DNA of 64,000 nt from Orychophragmus violaceus (Eukaryota; Streptophyta; Magnoliopsida; Brassicales; Brassicaceae), in assembly GCA_030180135.1 (NCBI GenBank), contig CM058232.1:59293330-59357329 (forward strand). The letters run 5' to 3'. Below, piece by piece: positions 24,363-36,508 of the stretch (positions within the stretch are counted from its first letter, which is position 1; each line of letters begins with the position of its first letter). The position numbers and the translations under genes are program-made. The notes under the pieces were generated by a model that saw only the letters and a program-made list of their open reading frames with translations, was not told the origin of the DNA and did no database searches.

Positions 24363-25177
24363 GTTATATGTCTCTTTCATTTTATACTTGGTTTTTGGTT
24401 ATGTTCAATGTTTACTTGTAGATCTTGATTGTTTCCCCCTCTTCATCTCTCTGTTTTGCCGAAGACTACAAGATGGGGGCTAAGGCGAAGAAAGCTTTTG
24501 CAGGTCTCTATCTATCTTTCATGCTTTTAAGCTTCTTGTCTCCATAAGGTATGCAATGATGAAGATTAGCCTGGCTAGACACACGGAGAAGTTGTAGCAA
24601 ATCGCTTGCCAAGAGGTAACAGTGAGGTGAATATTAAATCGCTTCTTCTGGCTTTTTATTTGGGACATATTGTATCAGTTCTTCTATTGACACAAAAATT
24701 GGCACATGAGGTGATTATTAAATTTGTAGTTTCCGTGTAGATGCTTCTACTCATGTATGGTATTCATTTGTTTCTTATATTCGTCTCTCGCATTAGTAGA
24801 AAATTGGAATGGTATGGAAACACACTTCATTTAACTGACGATAGTTGTTTGGTGAAATTGTTTTCCTATCTACGCGTGATGTGTTTTCTTTAACCACCAA
24901 AATTTTATTTATTTGGGATATGATTTCCAGTTCTTATCTTTTTCCCCCATAGTCTGATGTAAATCAGCGTCTTCATCTGTTGTGATGCAGATGAAATCGA
25001 TCTCAGAATTAAAGAATCCTTATATCGTGTAGTATGAAGATTCTTGGATTAATAAGGTAAAGGAATCAGACTTCAATATCCATTTGTTTTAACAGGGTTA
25101 TTATCAGTATTCACAGATATGTTTCTCTTTACACAGGACGATAACGCCTGCATTTTTATCATTTTTCCAATCTATAG

Positions 25178-25640
25178 GGCGGAGAGCCACTTTTATTATT
25201 GGCTATCGAGTTCCATTGGAGTACTATCTCTTTGAAGCACATGATGGCAGACGTTACTTGAACTTTACATTTGGCTGCCCGCTCGTTGAAACTATAGTTA
25301 AATAACATTTTCAACCAATCTTTATCATTTCGTTTGTTTTATACAAGCACTATTTGTTAGCAATCAGTTGCTAATCACAGGAAGATTTTGTTTCAGGTCG
25401 TGCTTCCTGAAGGATCAAAGGACCCTTCTGCTGTTTTGCCCTTCACAGTCAATGTAGACTTACAGGTACCTCATCAGCCGCACAGATACATGAACCGCAT
25501 TTCCAAACTATAGTTATAACTTAACATGTATCAATAATGGTCCTGTTCTAGGTCAAATACTCATACCTTGACATCGTGGGAAGAACCGTGGTTGTGTTGC
25601 AAAAGGATAATGTAGTTCCCACTCACAATGTAAAATTTAC
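25178..25640 (+). pseudogene. Ribophorin I (oligosaccharyltransferase subunit 1) C-terminal exon fragments
   Basis: Three exon-like blocks keep splice signals. 25178-25296 reads TFIIGYRVPLEYYLFE and FTFGCPLVETI. 25397-25465 reads VVLPEGSKDPSAVLPFTVN. 25552-about 25632 reads VKYSYLDIVGRTVVVLQKD and NVVPTHN. This matches the lumenal part of plant OST1/ribophorin I, the ER-membrane subunit of the N-glycosylation enzyme. Acceptors (TATAG, TTTCAG, TTCTAG) and the GT donors are retained. The N-terminal two thirds and the transmembrane end are missing, and similarity stops after about 25632. Earlier pieces at 24560-25060 may be further degraded exons, but I cannot prove it. Confidence 0.75.
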
Positions 25641-25789
25641 CTTTAACCTTAGCTTCTGTACTAGTCTAGATTAGATTAAGATGATCCGTTCTTCTAGTCA
25701 TGTGTTTTAATAGAACACTAAAAACTTGGTGCAATAGTATTTTTAGCAATAGGCCTAAAACAAAATCCACATATGAATATGATTATGAT

Positions 25790-25958
25790 ATGTCATGAAG
25801 AGTATTCTGGAGAAGTAAAGACTACCTTGTTTGTGATTGTGAAAAGGGTTGGCATATCAGAGTTGCAACAGAAGAAGCTTGATTGAATCGGAAGAAGCTT
25901 GACACATCCATTCTTCTCATCAAGCTTGAGGACAAGCTTGTCGAAGGGGGGGGAGTAT
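25790..25958 (+). mobile_element. Gypsy-type 3' internal end with polypurine tract
   Basis: Reads as the tail of a Ty3/gypsy pol (ILLIKLEDKLVEGGG) and runs into a G-rich PPT, AAGGGGGGGGGAG, just before an LTR-like start. Finding a 3' internal end directly left of an LTR that is followed by gag suggests a tandem, LTR-sharing arrangement. Confidence 0.45.
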
Positions 25959-26300
25959 TGATAGACATCGTCTATCCTATTGTTGCTGACGTGGATAGAG
26001 GAGGCTTGGCAGTTAGGAGAGTCTTGAAGCAGCTTGAGGAAGAACAAGTATAAAAGAGAAGAGAGGAGTGTTTAGAGAATCATGCTTGATCTTGTATGTG
26101 TTTAGAAGTGTCGCCATGAGACCTTCGTATCCGATCGATATGAGATCGTGAGAATACTATTGAGCATCTTGTTACTCGTTTGTTGATAAGATTCAAGGAG
26201 CTTGGAGTCAAGATCTTATCAAATTGGTGCGGTGAGGAAGCTTCGGACGTCGCAACTTCAGGTCTTTCAAACTTTGGGTTCTTGATCGGAAAACGCGAAG
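25959..26300 (+). repeat. Gypsy-1 LTR (limits approximate)
   Basis: Starts near TATTGATAGACATCG after the PPT. It contains TATAAAAGAGAAGAG (26052), a good TATA box, and leads to a gag ATG at 26316. I could not see a clean CA end or PBS. Confidence 0.45.
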
Positions 26301-26315
26301 CTGATACCTTCATCG

Positions 26316-27610
26316 ATGGCGGAATTGAAGCAACAAGAAGTACAATCGAAGGATTCGATAGTTCGACTGAATGAAGATGTGAAATTCTTGAGGATCGGTT
26401 GCGATGAACTTGCGAGGGCGAATCGCATGTCGACGGAGAGGCTGGGGTCGTTAGAGAAGTTGATTAAGAACTGGAATGGTGAAGCAAATCATCAAACCGG
26501 GACTTTGGAGAACAATTAGCAACGATGTCTGATACTCTTTCACGCTTGGAGGCTCGTTTCTATTCCACTCAATCAAAGGATACGGGAGTTGCAGTCACAT
26601 CAGATTCGCTTAAGTAGGTACCAACTTCAGTTCTCAAACCTGTTCAGAATGCGGATTTGTTAGGTTATCGGCGAACCTCTGTGTTAAAGAATCATGATGG
26701 TCTGTCGAAGAAAAATGAGATGCCTATGTTCTCTGGATTTTCCCCTTTTGATTGGATATGCAGAGCTGAGAGGTTCTTTAGTTTTGGTCGATACACTGAC
26801 ATGGAGAAGTTGGAATGTGTGTCCCTGGGTTTGGAGGGATCGGCGTTGCACTGGTTCAATGGAGAGAGGGAGAAAACACCATTCTCTAACTGGTCACAGT
26901 TCACAAACCGTTTGTTGGATAGATTTTCAGGATCTTTTGATGATGAACCAGTTTCTGAGATTTTGCCAGTGACAGCTTTGAGTCGTTCTTCACCAAAAGT
27001 GTTACTGAAATGTGTATCAACTCCAGAGGTTGTTCCAGAGGCAAGCTCAAAGGGTGCAAAAGTAGTAATTGACACAAGCTTGATTTTTGAGAAAGGAAGC
27101 TTGAAGAATGAATCGATCACAGTGCTTGAGCATGAGGAAGATATAAGCGTGATATTACCATATTCACATGTACATGACTTGGATGAGTTGTCTCTCGTAG
27201 ACTTACAAGCAAAGGAGCTTCTTCAACATTACTCTTCACCAGAAGTGTTGCATAAAAAGGTTTTAATTCCGGATATGGCTAAAGAGGAAGAACTCTCTAG
27301 GAAGATGACACCAATGCAGAAAAATGAATCAAGGGGTCAATTACAATCTGGATTTGTTTTGGATGATTTACACACTGATTTTGGAAGTGATGGTCTGTGT
27401 GTTCATCAAGGAGAAGAATTATACAGATTCCAAATTGAAGAGGAGAATCAATTGACACTTGAATCACCTTGTGTTCAGAATAAACTTTCTGCATATGAAG
27501 TGTTTGTTGTATGGCCTCTTAAGACAGAAAAGAAGAACATGAAAAGGGAGAAGGAAGAACATGAAAAGGGAGAAGGAAAAACCGTTAAAATCATGGAAAT
27601 TCAAATATAA
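26316..27610 (+). pseudogene. Gypsy-1 gag-like ORF with long non-Gag tail
   Basis: The N-terminal piece 26316-26516 (MAELKQQEVQSKDSIVRLNE, probably coiled coil) is frameshifted relative to the rest. From 26525 the frame has one stop near 26615 and then runs open to 27610. The Gag core is clear: FSGFSPFDWICRAERFFSFG and LGLEGSALHWFNGE near 26730-26860, typical of Ty3/gypsy Gag. From about 26945 the remaining 220 codons are acidic and Ser/Glu/Lys rich and do not resemble protease or a zinc knuckle. PR, RT, RNase H and most of integrase are absent before Athila-2 begins at 27745. It is not functional as it stands. Confidence 0.65.
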
Positions 27611-27744
27611 ACAGGGGCTGTTACAAGTCCAGCAACAAGACAAAAATGGTCAATGCCTGCTGCAGAAGAGAGTGCAGGACTCACTGCTGGACAAAATGAG
27701 GATGCAACTCATTGCAAGAGGCTTGAATCAGAGTATTATTGTTG

Positions 27745-27908
27745 TCGGCCAAATACTCCAATTAGCTCCAGAAAGTGTCTAAATCACCAAATATGCTCCA
27801 AATGTGCTTGTGCCTAATAAATACCTGAAAAGACTCTAAAACATAGTAAAAGACTCGATAAATAACACATATACCATGGTTAAAAGCCATAAAATCCATG
27901 GTATATCA
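27745..27908 (-). repeat. Athila-2 3' LTR stub
   Basis: Only the first 164 bp of the LTR remain (minus strand TGATATACCATGG...). They match 39908-40071 without a visible difference. The break at 27744/27745 has no TSD, so it is a deletion edge. Confidence 0.85.
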
Positions 27909-28645
27909 ACTCCCCCACACTTAACTCTTGCTTGTCCTCAAGCAAGACAAAGAACCAAATGTAGTCAAGAGGTTTGAAAACTCTTCAGAAACTCATTTCA
28001 TCTTAGAAGCTACAATACTCAGATTCCCCTTAGTAAACCACTGAAAGAATCAATCACAGGATATCAAGACCAACATGTACTTCCCCCACACTTAGCAACC
28101 GTCCTAGGTAAACTCCACAATCACATTCAAGCATTCAAATTCTCCCTACTGACTTCTGCAAGTATTTAAGTGCGGTCTCACCTAAGGAGTATCGATCTAA
28201 AGGCACATGGATTCTTACCTTATCAGCTCTAGACCACCATACTATCTTTCTCTAGTCCCTTTCTTCTCTTTCCCTTCTTTAACAACTGATTTTTCCCCAC
28301 TGGGTATCATTTTTTTTTTTTTATCAGTGTTCTTCCCGTTATGGGGTGTACTTTGGACACATTCCATGGATCACATGAGAGATAATAGTGTTTTCTACTA
28401 TTCTCATGACCACTTCGGAGTTACTAACTCATCCTCAGTTTATTATTTTTTTTCTTTTTTACTTTACAGAAGGGGAGAAGGGGACTAAATAGGACAGGTT
28501 TACAGGCTGTGTCAGAACTAACATGGAATCCGACATAAAGCATACCAAGCCCTTAGGTGAGAAATCTAAGTCAGTATTAAGGTTGAAGTCAGTAAAGGAT
28601 CCTCTGATACCTGAAGTGATGTGGGTGTTCCCAGTAGGTTGATCT
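27909..28645 (-). other. Athila-2 3' non-coding region
   Basis: PPT (27909-27922), then sequence homologous to 53254-53560 of Athila-3 (shared CCTCAAG...AACTCATTT and GGGTGTTCCCAGTAGGTTGAT-type strings). No ORF. It ends with GATCT, the target of Copia-C, and resumes at 34637. Confidence 0.7.
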
Positions 28646-29319
28646 TGAAGGATCATTCTGTGTTAATCCTGATTCAATTCATCAGATTACTTGATCCTAA
28701 ACATGCCAGATCTAGGTTCTCTTGATTAGAAACATAAGTAGATCTCACCTTTTACCTGTTTTGCAGCGGAAAGAGAGAACAAGTCAGAGATCAGAGAGCC
28801 ACCGAGTGATAACTCCTCCAGAGGTTCACACACGCACACCAAGCAGGAAGAAAGCTGCTAGACCGAGCTGTGGGAGGTCGCAGGGAGAGAGAGAGTCGCG
28901 GCTAGGGCTTCTGTTCGACCTGAACTCGTCTTAAGTTTATATAAAACTTGTTCAGTTCGTTTTGGGCCATTTGGCCCAAATGCCAATTAACTCCGAGGCG
29001 TTCACGCATTGCATCGATCGTTGCACCTTATGCATCGATCGATGCACAATGGCTAAACCCTCTTATTCTCTCTAAGTATAGTAAATGCCTAGCACTTTTA
29101 CCATACTCCTGCTAAACCGTTCCTACACGATTTCCTGTTAGCTTAGGCGTGTGACCCATATGGGATCATATAATAAAGGCAATAAGTCCAAGACTTATAG
29201 ATCATGAGCGGACTCTAGCAAGCCATCATGACCCCCAGTATTATATGACTTATGTCTGATCTTTGACATACTCTTACTTTCTAGAGACAGTATCGAGATT
29301 ACTGGACACAATTCCAACA
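28646..29319 (-). repeat. Copia-C 3' LTR
   Basis: Plus-strand limits TGAAGGATCATT...AATTCCAACA. It contains GCATCGATCGTTGC and GCATCGATCGATGC (29012-29046) and a TTTATATAAA box (28937). A 70-codon frame inside it is repeated in the other LTR and is not a gene. Confidence 0.93.
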
Positions 29320-32300
29320 ATCTCCCACTTGTACTGGAATCTCTGTATTCATATCCTTTTGTCTCAATATCTCGATTAGTCATAAGGCAAGATTAGTGTC
29401 ATCCTTATAAAGCCTAATCTTGTTCATCGGACTCTGATTTGATACTGTCAATCCAAACGACTCGGGACAGTCCGTTTGAGCATGGCCATGCATTTTCCAG
29501 TATTCAAATCTCCGATTGGCCTAGAGATATTCACTCCATTTATATTGGAGGGACAAATCCCGTCTTGTTCCATCACTGTAAACTACTCATTTCATAATGT
29601 ACCCAAACAAGGTCCTTATAACTATCGCAGAACGATAGCGTTAGACAATGATCAAAGTGCATCAGTCCATGTGCAGTCACATGCATGCGAACTCAGGTCT
29701 AAGGACTATACTCTATAGTCGTAGTAAGAATCTCTTATGACACAGATATAAATATCCTGAAGAGTTCTTATAAGCGGGTCTTGTCCGGTCGTATGTTCCC
29801 CAACATACACCTATGTACTGACTTTGATGCCGAGCATCTATGACACACTGAGACTTTGTCATAAGTCACGTACCAATCCAGTCTCACACGGTTGTTGGTG
29901 TTCCAATTTCAACAACCTTTGACTAGGGACAGGATGATATAAAACATCTATCAAATATAGGGTCTCATGATCAAGCTAAATGACTTCGATGACTCAAGAT
30001 CAAGTCATTTACTTCGATGACCTATAAAATGGTTCATATCATTTTGGAACGATTATTTTATCACAGTTAAAATAATCTTGAAACAATAATTTCATTATCA
30101 AACATTTCAAATGTTTTACAAGAACATATCAATAACTAAATAAAGCCCTTTACTAACTCCCACTGAAATTAAGACTACATCTTAACTTCACTTATCCTAC
30201 AGCTACAGTCCGTGACTCGTGCTTAGGGCTAAGGAGTGGCTTCGTTAATAGATTAGCAACGTTCTCATTTGTTGAAACTTGCTGATCTACTTAACATCTC
30301 TGTCATTTATCTTAAGGTGTTTGGACCTCTGATGTGCAGCTAGTCTCATCTATGCTGGGAATCACATCAAGTTCATTGACGAACTCTTCTTTCCAAACAA
30401 CCTCTTTCGCCGCTTACCAAGCTGCGAAATGTTCAGTTTAAGTCATGGAGTCAGCAACAGTGCCTTGCACCGCCAGACAGACACAAGATATAACCGGACT
30501 GTGACCGGAAATCATCTTTGTCTGTTGGAAACTTGCCTTTCAGACTCTGCTGACTTGTAGCACATTACTTTCTCCGTAAATCAAGAACTTATCCTTAGTA
30601 TTCCTCAAATACTTTAGGACATACTTTAGGAAACTTGATTCTTTGCTGGATTTGACTGGTCTTTGCTTGTCTTGCTTAACATTAAAGCAACATCAAACAA
30701 GTACGTTTCATGGCATACATGATAGATCCAATTACCGAAGCATATGGAATCCTATCCATGCATTTAAGCTCAGCAGTTATCGTAGGATACTGTATCTTGC
30801 TTAACGTAATGCCATGTGACATTGGCATAAAACCCTTCTTGGATTGCTGAAAAACGTGTAGGACTTTGTCAATTTAAGAATCCTGACATTGTCCTACCAG
30901 CTCTTTTGGATCTCTATCTTTAAATCCAAAATCCAAGACTTTCGTGGCTATACCCATGTCATTCACAAAACCAACTCCCAAGCCAGTCCTTTACCGACTG
31001 CAGCATTGGGACGTTATATCCGAGAATCAGTATGTCATCGACATACACTATGAGAAATGCAATATCGCTCCCACTTATCTATTAGTAAACACACAGTTCC
31101 GCTTCGTTCCTGTTCATGTCAAAACCTTGACTACTTCAACAGAACGAAGATTCCAACTCCGATATGTTTGCTTCCATCCATGAATGGATCGATGAAGCTA
31201 ACTTACATAAAATGTAATTTTTCGGAGTCCGGGCTCACTTTCGCTTCTTTGAATTTCGCAGATTCATCGCTTTCAATGATCATCAGATCATGCGAACTTT
31301 CAATGATTATCAGGTTCAACTAATGACGAGAAATCACTCTCGGATTAGTAACTGATTCATATCTGCGAACTTCAGGCTCCACAGGTGTAGATTCTACAGA
31401 AATCTGTAAATCCTTCCGCTGCTTTCCCTCAATAGGTTAAGCAGCCTCCTGTATTTCTCGAATTTCTTCGAGTTGTACTTTTACTCCCACTGTTCTTCTT
31501 TGGAAAGTAACTTCCCTTCTTAGAAAACAGAATGGTTGTAAAAATACTTTTTACTCCCACTGTTCTTCTTGGAAAGTAATTTCCTTCTTAGAAAACAGAA
31601 TGGTCGTAAAAGTACCGAGCCTTGGTTTCCCTAAGAAAACTTCGAGTTATGCTTTTACTCCCACTGTTCTTCTTGGAAAATCACTTCCCTTCTTAGAAAA
31701 CAGATTGGACGTAAAAGTAACAAGCCTTAGTTTCTCTAGGACAACCAGCGAAGTAGCACAAGTACAAATACTCAGTAAAGACAAATTTGGATCGATTCCA
31801 ATCCACATTAACGTGGTGTCTTTCAACCGATATTTGTGGAACTATTTCAGCGTAAACTTAGATATTTTAGAGCGTTATTCTTAAATAATATCATGGAAGA
31901 TTCGTGTGACTCATCTTTAATCATTTCTAATAAGATCTGATTCTTTCTCACAGAAACACCTTCAGGTTTTCAGGAGAAATGAGCTGTGAAACGATTTCAC
32001 ACTCATTAAGATGATCACACACAATCAATGACTTAAGTATTCTCACTCGTGATTTAATCCAGAGTCTTAATACTTTTTGTCATTTAGATCCTATACTTCA
32101 TTCTGGAACTCTTTTGACCATGTCGAAGAGTTCCGACTTGTGTCTCATCAAATGAACACAGTCACACTCACTGAAGCAATCAGTAGAGACATTGAAGTAC
32201 AAGAGATTTTCTCTGGCATTACTGCTCATTGGGCCACATACATGAGTATGTTCCAGGTCCAATAAGCCTTTGGGCTTTTCTCTAGCTCGGCTAAGATAGG

Positions 32301-32346
32301 CCCTTTACCTTTTGATCTAGCTCGGCTAAGATAGGTCCAATAAGTC
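29320..32346 (-). pseudogene. Copia-C decayed pol and 3' UTR
   Basis: On the minus strand the 3' UTR (29320-about 30180) matches Copia-D, while the pol debris (about 30190-32346: RNase H, RT, integrase, pre-integrase) matches the Copia-B version, including shared indels such as the one near 31205. Three repeats of a CCCACTGTTCTTCTTGGAAAG block (about 31485-31690) mark a local expansion. Nothing is translatable. Confidence 0.75.
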
Positions 32347-32409
32347 TTGGTCACATAGAGTAAGTCGGATTCAGAAATCCCATAGTCATGGACGTTTGGG
32401 CTCATTTGA
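32347..32409 (+). other. 63-bp inverted segment inside Copia-C
   Basis: This stretch reads in plus orientation (TTGGTCACATAGAGTAAGTC ... GGGCTCATTTGA) although Copia-C is on the minus strand. It matches plus-strand Copia-B at about 8873-8936. It sits exactly where leader joins pol and gag is missing. Confidence 0.8.
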
Positions 32410-33957
32410 TAAAAGGATTTTAGTTAATATGTTCAATATGATTAATCTCGTATTAAAATTAATATGATTAATCACGCATTATATTCAATAACATAAGTTA
32501 CCCTCAATAGAATATAATGATTCCAAGATCCATATATAACTAAGATTAAAGTGGGCCACTGGCCGTCACCCAACCTTAGCTTATATCGGTAAGCCCTGTA
32601 TCGGCTAATTATATCCGTGATATAACTCTTGGTTGTGAATCTGGGCCCGAGGCCCAATCCACTCTGATGTCTCAAGGCCCGGGACTCCCGATGGCCTAGT
32701 CAAGAAAACCAGACTATACAGTCATGTAATCATTAATGTCTGGGACTCCCAATGACATTTATGAATCACAAACCGTCTTACCCACGCAAAAGCAGACATC
32801 CTCACACTGTAAGGCCATGAATACAATTGAATGGGCTTTGACAGCTGACATAGAATGGACAAGACATCCAACGCTTGATATTATATGAGGTTCGTAGGTT
32901 TATTAAAATTTCATTCCCAAAATAGAAGATTACTATTTCGGGAAACTTTCTATTTTGAAACCTACTATTTTCGGAAACTTTCTAAAATTGGAAACTTTCT
33001 AAAAACGGAAACTTTCTAACTTTAGAAATTTCTTAAAATCCAAAACATGCAAATCCAGAAACTTCTATTTTAAGAAACTTTCTAATTTCAAAATTTCGGA
33101 AACTTTAATTTAAAATCGACTTTATATTTTATAAAATAAATTTTAAATTTATCTGAAGAAAGACTCAAATAATTGGCCCAATTGTTTTAACTTCTTGGCC
33201 CGAGGCCCAAGAATTGGTCCATGTCCAAGACATGACCCAATTGTCCAATTAATTGACATAACCGGTCTGGTTCATTAAAACTGGTCTAACCAAGTTTTAA
33301 TTACTACGATGACCACAATTGTCAACCGGTTATTTACTAAACCGGAATTTCTCAATTTATTTGGTCCAACCAAATCAAATTAGAAATTCCTGGTTTAGGC
33401 ACTAAATCCAATATTTCTTTCGACATTGGATTTCTTATCCCGGTTTAACCAGACTTAATAAAATTATCAAATCTGTTTATTAAACCGAGACGTTTAATTT
33501 TAATTAAATTAAACCGAGTCTAAACCCTAACCGCATCGATCGACGCTCTCAGCATCGATCCTGCAACGATCGTTCATCGATCCTGCATCGATCGATGCTC
33601 TCACGCGTGCACGAACGGTTATCAGGTTTGGCCGAGAGCTTCTCGCGACTGCAACAATCGATCCTTGCATTGCATCGATCGATGCAATGCGATCTCTCGT
33701 GGTTGCATCGACCGATCATGCGATCGCATCGATCGATGCATCGCGATCACAGCCGATTCTCACTTTCGATAAATCGCATTCCCCAAATCAATATAGTTTG
33801 GTTTTTGCGATTTCAAGTGTGTTTAGGTTTCAATTCCTTGTTGCTTAAGTGATTTCTCTTATCAGTAATTGATTCAAAACACTTCTAAAACAAGAAAACA
33901 ATCCTAAACATGAATCTAAACAAGAAAAAAAACCAGAACCAATGGCTCTGATACCAC
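32410..33957 (-). other. Copia-C leader with PBS and palindrome cluster
   Basis: D-type leader ending at the minus-strand PBS TGGTATCAGAGC (complement 33945-33956). Bases 33533-33750 contain at least nine CATCGATCG/CGATCGATG-type palindromes. Bases 32920-33110 contain repeated GAAACTTTCT motifs. Confidence 0.8.
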
Positions 33958-34631
33958 TGAAGGATCATTCTGTGTTAATCCTGATTCAATTCATCAGATT
34001 ACTTGATCCTAAACATGCCAGATCTAGGTTCTCTTGATTAGAAACATAAGTAGATCTCACCTTTTACCTGTTTTGCAGCGGAAAGAGAGAACAAGTCAGA
34101 GATCAGAGAGCCACCGAGTGATAACTCCTCCAGAGGTTCACACACGCACACCAAGCAGGAAGAAAGCTGCTAGACCGAGCTGTGGGAGGTCGCAGGGAGA
34201 GAGAGAGTCGCGGCTAGGGCTTCTGTTCGACCTGAACTCGTCTTAAGTTTATATAAAACTTGTTCAGTTCGTTTTGGGCCATTTGGCCCAAATGCCAATT
34301 AACTCCGAGGCGTTCACGCATTGCATCGATCGTTGCACCTTATGCATCGATCGATGCACAATGGCTAAACCCTCTTATTCTCTCTAAGTATAGTAAATGC
34401 CTAGCACTTTTACCATACTCCTGCTAAACCGTTCCTACACGATTTCCTGTTAGCTTAGGCGTGTGACCCATATGGGATCATATAATAAAGGCAATAAGTC
34501 CAAGACTTATAGATCATGAGCGGACTCTAGCAAGCCATCATGACCCCCAGTATTATATGACTTATGTCTGATCTTTGACATACTCTTACTTTCTAGAGAC
34601 AGTATCGAGATTACTGGACACAATTCCAACA
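33958..34631 (-). repeat. Copia-C 5' LTR
   Basis: Identical by eye to 28646-29319. Followed on the right by TSD GATCT. Confidence 0.93.
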
Positions 34632-34636
34632 GATCT

Positions 34637-35012
34637 GTGATGGGGTTTTCTAATAGTCATAGATAGATCCTGCAACTTCATCCCAATGGTTACTTAAGTT
34701 CCTCCAAGTCTTGTAGATCCGACCGTTACTTGGCGATTTTTCGTTGAGTGTCGATCGTTGCTCAAAGCAGCAACGATCGTTGCAATGCGTGTATCGGATC
34801 AGACAGCCAGTTAGCAGGTTAGTCCGTCGGTTTATGTCAATTTTTTAAAAACCTGCAAGCTGAGAACACTAGAAACACAGTAAAATCGAAGCAAAAGAAG
34901 TACCGAACAAAGTACAAATCATCCAAACATAGCAAATCCTAAATAAATGAAAAACAAAAGTGCAAGAAAAGATAAAAAGTCAGAATACAAACCGAAAGTA
35001 TGGAGACTACTC
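34637..35012 (-). other. Athila-2 region downstream of ORF-1
   Basis: Non-coding continuation of Athila-2 after Copia-C. Contains GTCGATCGTTGC and GCAACGATCGTTGC (34747-34781). No ORF. Confidence 0.6.
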
Positions 35013-36508
35013 TCACTCGCTCACATCGTCTATCCCACCATACAATGCATCGTCATCGGCTGCCTCGGGTGCGGGATCGGTATCAGTCGGAGATCGCTGT
35101 CGACGACGGTCAGGTACGGGCTGATGGATCTGTGGTGGCCTCCTGCAGCTGCAAGTACGCACGAAGTTCCAAAGAACTCGAAACATACCGTCGGATCTCT
35201 CTCTCCACTCTGCCTCAGAATAAGCACCGTAAGCCATCGCAGGCTCGGGAAAGGGACCCACAGTGTCGAAACTCGTGAGGAAGGCTCTCCCAGCGGATGA
35301 GCCATGGTCGGAATCCCACGCTGCGCAGACTCAGGAGGCTGAAATCTCAGTGCCTCTAATGTGTCAATCTGTGTCCATCTGGCAGCGGGAAGCTCGATAC
35401 CAGTCCTACCAGTGGTCGGATCAGTGTAAACCCAAATGCGCCCCTCCTTGAGCCAGGTAGCGCTCTCCAGATGACTGAGATCCAGGAACTCGCGAGCCGT
35501 ATCACGCTCTGTGTCATGCAGAGGAATCCCACAATACTCAAAAATGGGAGTAAGTAAACTCCCTACCGTCTCTGTGCCAGCTCCATCAAACGGCTTCAGC
35601 TGCAAATCAACCAAATGCTGTGCGAAAACAGCTCCCAAGTTGAGACCCGCAGTCGGATCTCTCACGCCACTCTGCCTAAACTGATCTCTCAGCCCCATAA
35701 ACAGCAACTCCATCTCAAGTTTGCGCATCTTGTTGGCCTCAAACTTGCAAAGCAAGCTCCAGCACAAGATACGCGAGACATATCGCAGCACCGGATGTCT
35801 CATCTGCACTACTGGCGTGGTCCTGGAGTTGTATCGACCGCTGCCAATACTCTCCCAGAATGTGCGAGCCTCCAGCGGATCCCACTCTAGTGGCATGGCT
35901 ATGCGCCTCGGCGCAGTACTGAACCCGTAGATCCTGCAGAGATCAAGTAGAGGAATCCGATACCTGACCCCCCAACTCATGAAGGTGAAAGCACCCCCTG
36001 TAGCGCTCCTGTGGTCGGGATCCGAGTAAACCACTCTGCAAGTGGCCAATAGCTGCCTAACCAGCTCAGGATAGAGGTCATAGTGTCGCATCGGCATTGT
36101 CCCTAGACCAATGCCTCTGCACACAGCCATCACCTGCTCATCGATCCCCAGAATCCTGCAGGTGGAGTAGTCCGCGAACTTGGTTGGCTTGATGATCATC
36201 CCACACCAACCACTGTAGAGCAGCGAGTCATACTCGTCCCATGAAGAGAGCAATGGCCGTTCTGTGAACTCAGCGGATCTTAAGAAATGTGTGAGGTCCT
36301 CCGGCCACTGTCGGGTCGTCGGAAATGGTGTCGCGTCCTCTCTGGGCCACGATAAAGCAATTGGTGGCCCATATCTGTTGTACGGCGCGGGTGACTCTGA
36401 TTCCCTGTTAAACCATTCAGGCGGTGGGGTGTAGTGTCTTGTTGCTGTGGACGCTGTGGCTCGCTTCTTGCGGGGTTGCCTTTGAGACGCCATCTGCAAA
36501 AGAAACAA
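35013..36508 (-). pseudogene. Athila ORF-1 protein, one frameshift
   Basis: Matches the plant Athila ORF-1 family, whose function is unknown. The frame opening at 36508 runs about 415 codons through RRIAMPLEWDPLEARTFWES, RYVSRILCWSLLCKFEANKM and TVGSLLTPIFEYCGIPLHD. Near 35250-35265 the acidic C-terminus moves to another frame (GPFPEPAMAYGAYSEAEW ... DDDALYGGIDDVSE, ending 35013). That second frame aligns better with the Athila-3 copy (SPTPDSN), so a one-base indel is inferred. The N-terminal 30 residues are basic (SQRQPRKKRA). Apart from the indel it is well preserved. Confidence 0.75.

Larger units (their letters stand above)
28646..34631 (-). mobile_element. Copia-C, complete non-autonomous copia element, TSD GATCT, 5.99 kb
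   Basis: LTRs of 674 bp (28646-29319 and 33958-34631) read the same base for base by eye. The TSD GATCT is perfect (28641-28645 and 34632-34636). PBS (complement 33945-33956) and PPT (complement from 29320) are both intact. No gag is present, and pol is a wreck related to Copia-B. Identical LTRs with a long-dead body mean it was mobilised recently by enzymes from elsewhere; Copia-D-like elements are the obvious helper because LTR, leader and 3' UTR are D-type. Confidence 0.93.

Noticed and set aside
29476..29718. 80-codon ORF repeated in Copia-C, D and E (also 61256 and 63566)
   Set aside because: Lies antisense in the conserved copia 3' UTR; shared because the UTR is shared, with no independent coding sign.
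35000..35950. Several plus-strand ORFs (up to 117 codons)
   Set aside because: Shadows of the Athila-2 ORF-1 frame on the other strand.
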